Positions 7,903 to 16,244 of a stretch of 53,427 bases of DNA are shown in pieces. Where the stretch lies: the NCBI GenBank assembly GCA_030706015.1, contig JAUZPI010000021.1:1-53427 (forward strand). The letters run 5' to 3'. The notes beneath the pieces were generated by a model, which saw only the letters and a list, made by a program, of their open reading frames with translations, ran no database searches and was not told the DNA's origin. The position numbers and the translations under genes were made by a program. This DNA comes from Bacillota bacterium. Lineage in GTDB: Bacteria > Bacillota > Clostridia > Clostridiales > Clostridiaceae. The stretch's first letter is position 1; each line of letters starts with the position of its first letter.

Positions 7903-9534
7903 ATGGCTAAAAGTATTTTATTAGGTGAAGAAGCTAGAAGATCCATGCAAAGAGGTGTAGACATCCTTGCAGATACAGTTAAAGTAACACTTGGACCAAA
8001 AGGAAGAAATGTTGTTTTAGATAAAAAATTTGGTGCACCACTTATTACAAACGATGGTGTTAGCATAGCTAGAGAAATCGAATTAGAAGATCCATATGAA
8101 AATATGGGAGCTCAATTAGTTAAAGAAGTTGCTACAAAGACAAATGATGTTGCTGGAGATGGAACAACTACAGCTACACTTTTAGCTCAAGCTATAATCA
8201 GAGAAGGATTAAAGAACGTTACAGCTGGAGCAAACCCAATGTTAATAAGAACTGGTATAAAGAAAGCTGTTGAGACTGCAGTAGCAGAAATAAAGAAGAT
8301 ATCACAACCTATCAACGGAAAAGAAGACATAGCAAGAGTTGCTGCTATATCAGCTGCTGATGAAGAAATAGGTCAGCTTATTGCAGATGCTATGGAAAAA
8401 GTAGGCAACGAGGGAGTAATAACTGTTGAAGAATCAAAATCAATGGGAACTGAACTTAGCGTTGTTGAAGGTATGCAATTTGACAGAGGTTACTTAAGTG
8501 CATATATGGTAACTGATACAGAAAAAATGGAAGCTGTATTAGAAGATCCATATATATTAATTACTGATAAAAAGGTAACAAACATACAAGAAATATTACC
8601 TGTTCTTGAACAAATAGTTCAACAAGGAAGAAAGCTATTAATAATAGCTGAAGAAGTTGAAGGAGAGGCTCTTGCAACTTTAGTTGTTAACAAATTAAGA
8701 GGAACATTTACTTGTGTTGCTGTTAAGGCTCCTGGCTTTGGTGACAGAAGAAAAGATATGTTAAGAGACATAGCTATTCTTACTGGTGGAGAAGTTATAT
8801 CAGAAGAATTAGGAAGAGAACTTAAAGATGTATCTATAGAAATGCTTGGAAGAGCTGAAAGTGTTAAAGTTTCAAAAGAAAACACAACTATAGTTAACGG
8901 AAAAGGAAATAAAGAAGAAATCCATGAAAGAGTTGCTCAAATAAGAGCTCAAATAGAAGGAACAACTTCAGATTTCGATAAAGAAAAATTCCAAGAAAGA
9001 TTAGCTAAACTTGCTGGTGGAGTTGCTGTAATCAAAGTTGGTGCTGCAACAGAAACAGAATTAAAGGAAAAGAAATTAAGAATAGAAGATGCTCTTGCAG
9101 CTACAAAAGCAGCTGTTGAGGAAGGTATAGTTGCTGGTGGTGGTACTGCATATATTAATGCTTTACCAGAAGTTAAGAAATTAACTGATGAAGAAGCAGA
9201 TATCCAAGTTGGTATCAATATAATTGCAAGATCACTTGAAGAACCAGTAAGACAAATTGCTGCAAATGCAGGACTTGAAGGTTCAGTAATAATAGAAAAA
9301 ATAATCCACAGTGAAAAGGGAATCGGATTCGATGCTCTACATGAAAAATATGTTGATATGATAAAAACTGGTATAGTTGATCCAACTAAGGTTACAAGAT
9401 CAGCACTTCAAAATGCTGCATCTGTTGCATCAACATTCTTAACAACAGAAGGTGTTGTTGCTGATATACCTGAAAAGAACCCAGCTCCAGCTCCTGGAAT
9501 GGATGGAATGGGCGGAATGGGCGGAATGTACTAG
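7903..9534 (+). CDS. groEL: Chaperonin GroEL (Hsp60)
   Basis: A 543-residue ATP-driven folding chaperonin forming the 14-mer barrel closed by GroES. Diagnostic features are the nucleotide-binding motif AGDGTTTATLLAQ, the apical domain with EGMQFDRGYLS, the equatorial C-terminal part with VAGGGTAY, and the flexible tail ending GMDGMGGMGGMY (the usual Gly-Gly-Met repeat). Length is standard and there is no disruption. The GGGAGGG ribosome site is 8 nt upstream. Co-transcribed with groES and ended by the hairpin at 9546. Confidence 0.98.
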   Translation: MAKSILLGEEARRSMQRGVDILADTVKVTLGPKGRNVVLDKKFGAPLITNDGVSIAREIELEDPYENMGAQLVKEVATKTNDVAGDGTTTATLLAQAIIREGLKNVTAGANPMLIRTGIKKAVETAVAEIKKISQPINGKEDIARVAAISAADEEIGQLIADAMEKVGNEGVITVEESKSMGTELSVVEGMQFDRGYLSAYMVTDTEKMEAVLEDPYILITDKKVTNIQEILPVLEQIVQQGRKLLIIAEEVEGEALATLVVNKLRGTFTCVAVKAPGFGDRRKDMLRDIAILTGGEVISEELGRELKDVSIEMLGRAESVKVSKENTTIVNGKGNKEEIHERVAQIRAQIEGTTSDFDKEKFQERLAKLAGGVAVIKVGAATETELKEKKLRIEDALAATKAAVEEGIVAGGGTAYINALPEVKKLTDEEADIQVGINIIARSLEEPVRQIAANAGLEGSVIIEKIIHSEKGIGFDALHEKYVDMIKTGIVDPTKVTRSALQNAASVASTFLTTEGVVADIPEKNPAPAPGMDGMGGMGGMY

Positions 9535-9545
9535 TCCAATAAATA

Positions 9546-9580
9546 AAACCTCACAAGCAAGCTTGTGGGGTTTATTTTTA
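9546..9580 (+). terminator. Intrinsic terminator after groESL
   Basis: A 13-bp stem, AAACCTCACAAGC (9546-9558) with GCTTGTGGGGTTT (9561-9573), with a very tight 2-nt nominal loop, is followed by a T-rich tail. Confidence 0.88.
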
Positions 9581-9632
9581 CTCAATAGGAAACTAAGCGA
9601 AGTGAAACACAGTCAACGTGCCATAGAACCTT

Positions 9633-11390
9633 TTATAATTCCTCAATAACATAATCACTATGTTTGGCCATTTTAGCCTTCTTTTTCACCTTACCAGCTA
9701 TCTGAGCAATTTCATCTGGAGAATTATATTTGTTAAAATTTCCTGTAAGGCCAGCTATAGAAATTGATGTAAGAGGGAATATATCCTTATTACCCTTTCT
9801 ATCATAAGATTCTATGTAACCATTGTACCTATCGGTTTCGTTAAAAAAGTCTAATACATTCTTATCAAAATCATTAATTATATTTTTGCATATATTTATG
9901 TATTTATCAGGTGAACCCTGAAGTATGCAGATGAAATCATCGCCGCCAATATGTCCAACAAAAGCATTAACGTTAAAAGGGAAGAGTTTATTTACATGAT
10001 CCCTAATTAGGTTTGCAGTAAATTTGATTATCCTATCTCCATTCTCAAATCCATAAATATCGTTATAAACCTTGAAATTATTTAAATCTAAATATAATAC
10101 ACAAAAACCATTACTATAAGATAATAAATTTCTTAGGTTGGATTCAATAATAATATTTCCAGGCATACCCGTAAGAGGATTTAATTCTTTAGCGTAGTTC
10201 CTCTCTAATTCTGTAGTAAATTCAAGAAGAGTTTTTACTGTAGCTATCCCATAATATTTAGAGTTTTTAGTTACTATAACATAATCATACAAACGGTCAT
10301 TTTTTCTAGCCATGGCTGCCTTTGAAACTGTACTTACAGGAGTAAAGAAATCAACAATAAGTGCATTAGTGTCCATAACCAAAGATATAGGACGTTTGGA
10401 GAAAACTGCTACGCCATATTTAGTTGCTAAAACTGAATCTAGTTTATGTTCCATCATCAAGCCTACAGGTTCATTTCCGTTAACTATACATGCTCCATTG
10501 ATAGAAGTAGTAGTAAAATACTCCTTTATATCATCACAGGATGCATTTAAAGAGAAGGCAGGTTGTTTCATTGCAACTTGACCTATGTAATTATGAAAAT
10601 AATTGCAGTTGATTATTGAAATTGTATTATGTTCTTGTATTATTTCTTTAATATTCAAGTTTATGTCTTCAAATTTCTCTGAAGGTTTTTGTAAAAAGAA
10701 CCCCTGAGCAGCATAAACGCCTAATTTAATTAAGGTGATGAGTTCATTTTCAGTTTCCACCCCTTCTGCGATAAGCTTCATACCTGTGGTGTGGGATAAA
10801 GTAACGAAAGTTTTTATTAATGCCTGTTTGAAGGAGTCCACATCAATATTTCTAATTAAATCTATATCAATTTTTAAGTAATGAGGTTTTGTTTCAGATA
10901 TAGTTTTAAGACCGGAATAACCCGATCCAGTATCATCTATGGCTATTTTATAACCCTGATCAGTGTAGTTCCTCAAAACGTTTCTAAAGTTTGTATAGTC
11001 ATCAATAGCTGTTCTTTCAGTAATCTCAAATATTATACATTCTGGTGAAATATTGTGACTATCTAAAAAATCTTTTGTAAACCCCCTCCTAAATTTTTCG
11101 TCTTTTAAAATTAGAGAATCTACATTAATAAATATAAGTTTATCTCTGCCGATGTTCCTAGATCTTTCAATGGCTTTAATTCTGCATAATGCATCTAGTT
11201 CCCAAAGGCGGTTAAAGACCCTAGCTGTTTCAAAAAGTTTGTCAGGATAGTACAGAGGAGACTCTGATGGTCCTCTGCTTAAAGCTTCATAACCAATAAT
11301 TTCACCATCACCCAAAGAAACTATGGGTTGATAAAGAGTTGTTATACTTTCTTCTGTAAGTATTTTGTCTAACTCGGTATTCATATTCAT
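9633..11390 (-). CDS. EAL-CBS-GGDEF cyclic-di-GMP protein
   Basis: A 585-residue soluble protein with no signal peptide or membrane segment. The N-terminal EAL phosphodiesterase domain (about 10-245) keeps the catalytic set: Glu35 in YEALSRGP, IIFEITER, the DDTGSGYSGL motif and KLIAEGVETE, so c-di-GMP hydrolysis is likely. A CBS pair (about 265-395) could bind a nucleotide. The C-terminal GGDEF domain (about 410-575) reads GGDDF at 482-486, with Asp in place of the catalytic Glu, so cyclase activity is doubtful. The start at 11390 has an AGAGGTGA ribosome site; a second ATG two codons on is less well placed. Single gene, divergent from guaB. Likely a c-di-GMP-degrading regulator; the output is unknown. 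Confidence 0.88.
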   Translation of the reverse strand: MNMNTELDKILTEESITTLYQPIVSLGDGEIIGYEALSRGPSESPLYYPDKLFETARVFNRLWELDALCRIKAIERSRNIGRDKLIFINVDSLILKDEKFRRGFTKDFLDSHNISPECIIFEITERTAIDDYTNFRNVLRNYTDQGYKIAIDDTGSGYSGLKTISETKPHYLKIDIDLIRNIDVDSFKQALIKTFVTLSHTTGMKLIAEGVETENELITLIKLGVYAAQGFFLQKPSEKFEDINLNIKEIIQEHNTISIINCNYFHNYIGQVAMKQPAFSLNASCDDIKEYFTTTSINGACIVNGNEPVGLMMEHKLDSVLATKYGVAVFSKRPISLVMDTNALIVDFFTPVSTVSKAAMARKNDRLYDYVIVTKNSKYYGIATVKTLLEFTTELERNYAKELNPLTGMPGNIIIESNLRNLLSYSNGFCVLYLDLNNFKVYNDIYGFENGDRIIKFTANLIRDHVNKLFPFNVNAFVGHIGGDDFICILQGSPDKYINICKNIINDFDKNVLDFFNETDRYNGYIESYDRKGNKDIFPLTSISIAGLTGNFNKYNSPDEIAQIAGKVKKKAKMAKHSDYVIEEL

Positions 11391-11598
11391 TGGTTCACCT
11401 CTAATAATTATTCTTTCAAATTTAATTGTAGATTAGCATAATTAAGTAGAGTTGAAATTAATGTTAATTGGATGTTAACTAAATATTAAAAATAGACAAA
11501 ATATGCTACAAAAATTTAAATAATGATATTTGATAACGATTTCTGATATTAAATATTATATTTTTACAAGATTATAGTCAAAAAAAAGACATTATTAA

Positions 11599-11627
11599 TT
11601 GACAAATTGCAATATTTTAAATAGAAT
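11599..11627 (+). promoter_or_regulatory. guaB operon promoter
   Basis: TTGACA (11599-11604), a 17-nt spacer and TAGAAT (11622-11627) are near consensus. The predicted start near 11634 lies about 25 nt before the riboswitch aptamer. Confidence 0.85.
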
Positions 11628-11659
11628 ATAGGAAATAGAATTTTAGACGAAAAAAATAG

Positions 11660-11724
11660 ACTCGTATATCCCTTGAATATGGCAAGGAGTATCTACCGGA
11701 GGCCGTAAATTTCCGACTATGAGT
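11660..11724 (+). ncRNA. Guanine (purine) riboswitch aptamer upstream of guaB
   Basis: A purine aptamer: P1 pairs ACTCGTA (11660-11666) with TATGAGT (11718-11724), P2 pairs CCTTG with CAAGG around the conserved loop ATATGG, P3 pairs CGGAGG (11697-11702) with TTTCCG around loop CCGTAAA. The joining segment has the conserved TCTACC. The specificity nucleotide in J3/1 (GACTAT, C at 11717) is cytosine, which selects guanine/hypoxanthine rather than adenine. It is followed by a terminator whose 5' arm can pair alternatively with the P1 3' strand, so guanine should switch guaB-guaA off. Confidence 0.96.
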
Positions 11725-11747
11725 GAATCTTATCGTATGTGAGACAG

Positions 11748-11796
11748 CATACTGATTTTCACTTAGTATATTTCGTGGAGATTAGTATGTTTTTTT
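11748..11796 (+). terminator. Riboswitch-controlled terminator with competing antiterminator
   Basis: A 15-bp stem, CATACTGATTTTCAC (11748-11762) with GTGGAGATTAGTATG (11775-11789), is followed by a run of seven T. The segment TTCACTTAGT (11758-11767) is also complementary to ACTATGAGTGAA (11716-11727), which contains the P1 3' strand. That gives a mutually exclusive antiterminator: ligand-bound P1 frees the terminator, and without ligand the antiterminator forms. Confidence 0.9.
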
Positions 11797-11896
11797 GTTT
11801 TTCACGGGAAAGTGTCTTTTAAATAAATAGATATTTCTAATAATAATATTATGTATTAAAAAATGAGATAATAATTTGGAAAGGAAGTTGAGATAA

Positions 11897-13351
11897 ATGG
11901 CAAGAATATTGAAAAAGGCTTACACATTTGATGACGTATTACTAGTACCAAACAAGTCAGAGGTATTACCAAAAGAGGTAACACTTGCAACCTATCTTAC
12001 AAAAAAGATAAAGTTGAATATACCACTTATGAGTGCAGGTATGGATACTGTTACTGAATCTAAGATGGCAATTGCAATGGCAAGAGAAGGCGGTATTGGT
12101 ATTATTCATAAGAATATGACAATAGAACAACAAGCAACTGAAGTTGATAGAGTAAAAAGACAAGAAAACGGAGTAATAACAAATCCTTTTTCTCTTTCAC
12201 CAGATAATTCAATTGAAGATGCCTTAAACCTAATGAGTAAGTACAGAATATCTGGAGTTCCTGTAACTTTTGAAGGTAAATTAGTTGGAATAGTAACAAA
12301 CAGAGATATCGTGTTTGAAAATGATTATTCTAGAAAAATAGCTGATATTATGACAAAAGAAGAGCTAATAACTGCTCCAGAAGGAACAACTTTAGATGAA
12401 GCTAGAGAATTACTTAAGACTCATAAGATAGAAAAACTTCCTTTAGTAGATGCTGAAAATAATCTTAAAGGCCTTATTACTATAAAAGATATAGATAAGG
12501 TTAAAAAATTCCCTAATGCAGCAAAAGATGCTCAAGGCAGATTATTATGCGGTGCAGCTGTAGGGGTTACAGGTGATATGTTTGAAAGAGTAGATGCGCT
12601 TGTAGCAGCTAATGTAGACGTAATAACTATAGATACTGCTCACGGACATTCTAGAGGAGTATTAGAAGCAGTTAAGAAGATAAAAGAAAAATATCCTGAA
12701 TTACAAGTTATCGCTGGAAATATAGCTACAGCTGAAGCAACTAAGGATCTTATTGAAGCGGGAGCAGATTGTGTTAAAGTAGGTATCGGACCTGGTTCAA
12801 TCTGTACTACTAGAGTAGTAGCTGGTGTTGGTGTTCCTCAATTAACAGCAGTTATGGATTGTGTTGAAGAGGCAAATAAATATGGTGTTCCAGTAATTGC
12901 TGATGGAGGCATCAAGTACTCTGGTGATATAGTAAAAGCTTTAGCAGCAGGTGCTAAAGTAGCAATGATGGGTTCAATGTTTGCTGGCTGCGAAGAAGCA
13001 CCAGGAGAAATTGAAATGTATCAAGGAAGAAGCTATAAAGTTTACAGAGGAATGGGCTCTCTAGCTGCTATGGCTTGTGGAAGTAAGGATAGATATTTCC
13101 AAGAAGGAAATAAAAAGTTAGTTCCAGAAGGAGTAGAAGGAAGAGTGCCATATAAGGGTTCAGTTGTAGATACTCTTTATCAGTTAGTTGGTGGAATACG
13201 TTCAGGTATGGGATATCTAGGTTCAAGAACTTTAGTTGACTTGTATGAAACAGCTACTTTTGTTGTTCAAACAGCTTCAGGACTTAGAGAGAGTCATCCA
13301 CATGATATAGCAATAACTAAGGAATCTCCAAATTATAGCACAAATCTTTAA
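11897..13351 (+). CDS. guaB: Inosine-5'-monophosphate dehydrogenase
   Basis: A 484-residue NAD-dependent enzyme that oxidises IMP to XMP, the committed step of GMP synthesis. The N-terminal barrel start AYTFDDVLLVPNKSEVLP, the inserted CBS pair (about 95-205), the catalytic loop GIGPGSICTTR with Cys303, the phosphate-binding ADGGIKYSGD, and the flap region MGSLAAM are all intact; length is typical. GGAAGG lies upstream of the ATG. It is controlled by the guanine riboswitch and precedes guaA by about 107 nt, so GMP supply responds to guanine. Confidence 0.98.
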   Translation: MARILKKAYTFDDVLLVPNKSEVLPKEVTLATYLTKKIKLNIPLMSAGMDTVTESKMAIAMAREGGIGIIHKNMTIEQQATEVDRVKRQENGVITNPFSLSPDNSIEDALNLMSKYRISGVPVTFEGKLVGIVTNRDIVFENDYSRKIADIMTKEELITAPEGTTLDEARELLKTHKIEKLPLVDAENNLKGLITIKDIDKVKKFPNAAKDAQGRLLCGAAVGVTGDMFERVDALVAANVDVITIDTAHGHSRGVLEAVKKIKEKYPELQVIAGNIATAEATKDLIEAGADCVKVGIGPGSICTTRVVAGVGVPQLTAVMDCVEEANKYGVPVIADGGIKYSGDIVKALAAGAKVAMMGSMFAGCEEAPGEIEMYQGRSYKVYRGMGSLAAMACGSKDRYFQEGNKKLVPEGVEGRVPYKGSVVDTLYQLVGGIRSGMGYLGSRTLVDLYETATFVVQTASGLRESHPHDIAITKESPNYSTNL

Positions 13352-13458
13352 TATTAATACTTAAATCAAATATAGTGCAAAGTATTTAATTTTAGATTAT
13401 AATTAATATAGTAAAAACTTGTTGAATTTGAAAAGTAAATATAAATTTGGAGGAAAAG

Positions 13459-14991
13459 ATGGAAAGAGAATTAGTTCTAGTAATAGACTTTGGTGGTCAA
13501 TATAATCAGCTTATTGCAAGAAGAGTCAGAGAAAACGGAGTATATTGCGAAATATTACCATATACTCGTTCCCTTGAAGATATTAAGAAAAAGAATCCAA
13601 AAGGAATAATATTAACAGGTGGACCTAATAGTGTTTATGGTGAAAAAGCAGCAAGAATAGATAATGGAATTTTCGAATTAGGAGTTCCTGTGCTTGGAAT
13701 ATGCTATGGACATCAATTTATAGCTCATGCACTTGGTGGAAGAGTTCAAAGTGCAGACATAAGAGAGTACGGAAAAACAGAAGTTGATTTAAGAAGCTGC
13801 CAAGGTTTATTCGAAGAAATCGAAGGTAAAGGACAATGCTGGATGAGTCATACAGACTTCGTAGCTGAGGCTCCAGAAGGCTTTGAAGTAACAGGGTATA
13901 CAGATCAATGTCCTGTTGCAGCTATGGCTAATGTTGAAAGAAGAATATATGGAGTTCAATTCCATCCAGAAGTTGAACATACATTATTCGGTAAAAGAAT
14001 GCTTTCCAATTTCTTATTTAACGTATGTAAGGTAAAGGGAGATTGGTCAATGGCTTCCTTTGCAGAAGAAAAGATAGCAGAAATAAAGAAATTAGTTGGA
14101 GATAAAAAAGTTTTATGTGCTTTATCTGGCGGGGTAGATTCCTCTGTTGCAGCTGTAATAGTGCACAAAGCTATTGGTAAACAACTAACTTGCGTATTTG
14201 TTGATCACGGTCTTCTTAGAAAAGATGAAGGGGATCAAGTTGAGAACATATTTAGAAATCAATTTGATATGAACCTTGTAAGAGTTAATGCAGAGGATAG
14301 ATTCCTTGGAAAATTAGCTGGAGTAAGTGATCCTGAAAGAAAGAGAAAGATAATCGGAGAAGAATTTATAAGAGTATTTGAAGAAGAAGCTAACAAACTT
14401 GGTCAAATTGATTTCTTAGTACAAGGAACAATTTATCCTGATATAGTTGAAAGTGGAACGGATACATCTGCAACTATAAAGAGTCATCATAATGTTGGCG
14501 GACTTCCTGAAGATATGCAATTTGCACTTATTGAGCCATTAAGAGAATTATTTAAGGATGAAGTGAGAGCAGTTGGAGAAGAACTTGGAATTCCTCATAA
14601 ATTGGTATGGAGACAGCCATTCCCAGGACCAGGACTAGGAATAAGAGTACTTGGAGAAGTAACTGAAGATAAGCTAGAAATAGTAAGAGAAGCAGACGCT
14701 ATATTCAGAGATGAAATAGCTAATGCAGGCTTAGATGAAGATATATGGCAGTACTTTGCATGTCTTCCAAACATACAATCTGTAGGTGTAATGGGTGACG
14801 AAAGAACTTATTGCCACACAGTTGCTTTAAGAGCAGTAACTTCTTCAGATGCTATGACTTCTGACTGGGCAAGAATACCATATGAGGTATTAGATAAGGT
14901 TTCAAGAAGAATAGTAAATGAAGTTAAAGGAGTAAACAGAATAGTTTACGATGTAACTTCTAAGCCACCTGCTACAATTGAGTGGGAATAG
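13459..14991 (+). CDS. guaA: GMP synthase (glutamine-hydrolysing)
   Basis: A 510-residue enzyme converting XMP to GMP with ATP and glutamine. The start is the ATG at 13459 (GGAGG 6 nt before it), not the in-frame TTG at 13447, which overlaps the ribosome site. The N-terminal class I amidotransferase has its nucleophile Cys82 in GICYGHQ and the partner motif QFHPEVEHT. The ATP pyrophosphatase domain has the P-loop LSGGVDSSV, and the C-terminal dimerisation domain ends with the usual KPPATIEWE. No terminator separates it from guaB, so it probably shares the riboswitch-controlled transcript. Confidence 0.98.
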   Translation: MERELVLVIDFGGQYNQLIARRVRENGVYCEILPYTRSLEDIKKKNPKGIILTGGPNSVYGEKAARIDNGIFELGVPVLGICYGHQFIAHALGGRVQSADIREYGKTEVDLRSCQGLFEEIEGKGQCWMSHTDFVAEAPEGFEVTGYTDQCPVAAMANVERRIYGVQFHPEVEHTLFGKRMLSNFLFNVCKVKGDWSMASFAEEKIAEIKKLVGDKKVLCALSGGVDSSVAAVIVHKAIGKQLTCVFVDHGLLRKDEGDQVENIFRNQFDMNLVRVNAEDRFLGKLAGVSDPERKRKIIGEEFIRVFEEEANKLGQIDFLVQGTIYPDIVESGTDTSATIKSHHNVGGLPEDMQFALIEPLRELFKDEVRAVGEELGIPHKLVWRQPFPGPGLGIRVLGEVTEDKLEIVREADAIFRDEIANAGLDEDIWQYFACLPNIQSVGVMGDERTYCHTVALRAVTSSDAMTSDWARIPYEVLDKVSRRIVNEVKGVNRIVYDVTSKPPATIEWE

Positions 14992-15026
14992 ATCATTAGA
15001 ATGATTATATAAATATACCTAGATAG

Positions 15027-15067
15027 TATCTATGATAGTTAATATTAATTATCATAGATATTTTTTT
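15027..15067 (+). terminator. Intrinsic terminator after guaBA
   Basis: An 11-bp perfect stem, TATCTATGATA (15027-15037) with TATCATAGATA (15050-15060), is followed by seven T residues. Confidence 0.9.
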
Positions 15068-15222
15068 GTATAAAATTTAGAAGTTTATTGTAGGAAAGAT
15101 TAACTATACATAAAATATTAAACTAATATGCTATATAAGGATTATATATTTGTACAATTATGTAAGATGTGATAGGATATCATTAGAAAAAAGTGGACAA
15201 TTGGTAGTAATGGGAGGGAATT

Positions 15223-16104
15223 ATGAAAATTAAAAGAGTATGTATTGTAGCATCATCTATTGCTTTTGTAATAATTGCAATGATTTATTTGTTGTGCTTT
15301 TCAAGAACTAAAATGAACATTTTATCTAGTGCATATAACGAAAAGGGATTAGAATTATGTAATTCTAAAAATTACAATGAAGGAATTAAGTATCTTGATA
15401 AAGCTATAAAAATTAACCCTAACAATTCATTTGCTTATTATAATAAAGGACAGGCGCTATATCAAATGAACAAAAATGAAGATGCTGTAAAATGTTTTGA
15501 TCAGGCGATTACAATTAGCCCTAAAGATAGTTTTATATTTTCTTCAGTTTTAACTAATTCGTATGAAAAAATGGGTAAAACTTTTTATGACCAAAAAAAG
15601 TATAAAGAATCTATAAAATATTTTGATGTAGCAATAAAATTTGCTTCAAACGGAGATTATATTCCGTACTATTATGAAGGTATAGATTTTTATCAAATTG
15701 GTAATTATGATAAGGCCATTAATTCTTTTGACAAGTCAATTCAAAGAAATCCTAAGGTTGATAATTTATATGCTGGAAAGGGTCTTGCGTTACAAAAGGA
15801 ATATAAATTCGATGAGGCATTAACATGTATGGACAAAGGGCTTGAACTTAATTCTAAGAATTACGTGTTATACACAGATAAAGGTCTAGTACTACATAAT
15901 ATGGGTAAATATGATGAAGCTTTAAAATGTTTTGATAAAGCCATTGAACTAAATCCAAGTGACTATATAGCATATTTTAATAAGGGACGTACATTGAAAT
16001 CTAATTCCAAGTCTGATGAAGCTAAGATAGCCTTTGAGCAAGCTATAAAGATAAATCCTGACTTTACTAATGCAAAAATCGAGTTAGAGCGAATGTCTAA
16101 ATAA
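15223..16104 (+). CDS. Membrane-anchored tetratricopeptide-repeat protein
   Basis: A 293-residue protein with an N-terminal signal-anchor (basic MKIKRV then a hydrophobic run to about residue 26) and about six or seven TPR units filling the rest. Repeat signatures such as YNEGIKYLDKAIKINPNN, NEDAVKCFDQAITISPKD, YDKAINSFDKSIQRNPK and YDEALKCFDKAIELNPSD show the canonical Ala-8/Ala-20/Pro-32 spacing. TPRs are protein-interaction scaffolds; no partner can be named. It has a strong GGGAGGG ribosome site. It is flanked by a terminator on each side and converges on the P-type ATPase gene, so it stands alone. Confidence 0.8.
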   Translation: MKIKRVCIVASSIAFVIIAMIYLLCFSRTKMNILSSAYNEKGLELCNSKNYNEGIKYLDKAIKINPNNSFAYYNKGQALYQMNKNEDAVKCFDQAITISPKDSFIFSSVLTNSYEKMGKTFYDQKKYKESIKYFDVAIKFASNGDYIPYYYEGIDFYQIGNYDKAINSFDKSIQRNPKVDNLYAGKGLALQKEYKFDEALTCMDKGLELNSKNYVLYTDKGLVLHNMGKYDEALKCFDKAIELNPSDYIAYFNKGRTLKSNSKSDEAKIAFEQAIKINPDFTNAKIELERMSK

Positions 16105-16182
16105 TAACTAATATAACTCCAAAACCACCAGTTACTATTAGGAAGCCATCGGACAAAACTAGAGAAATAATTGAATGTTAAT

Positions 16183-16220
16183 AAAGGTGTTTATGATTTT
16201 CATTAAATCTAAACACCTTT
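16183..16220 (+). terminator. Probable terminator between convergent TPR and ATPase genes
   Basis: An 11-bp perfect stem, AAAGGTGTTTA (16183-16193) with TAAACACCTTT (16210-16220), lies between two convergent genes. The T tract is weak on both strands, so efficiency is uncertain. Confidence 0.55.
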
Positions 16221-16244
16221 TAATGCTTTATATAATTGTAAGTT

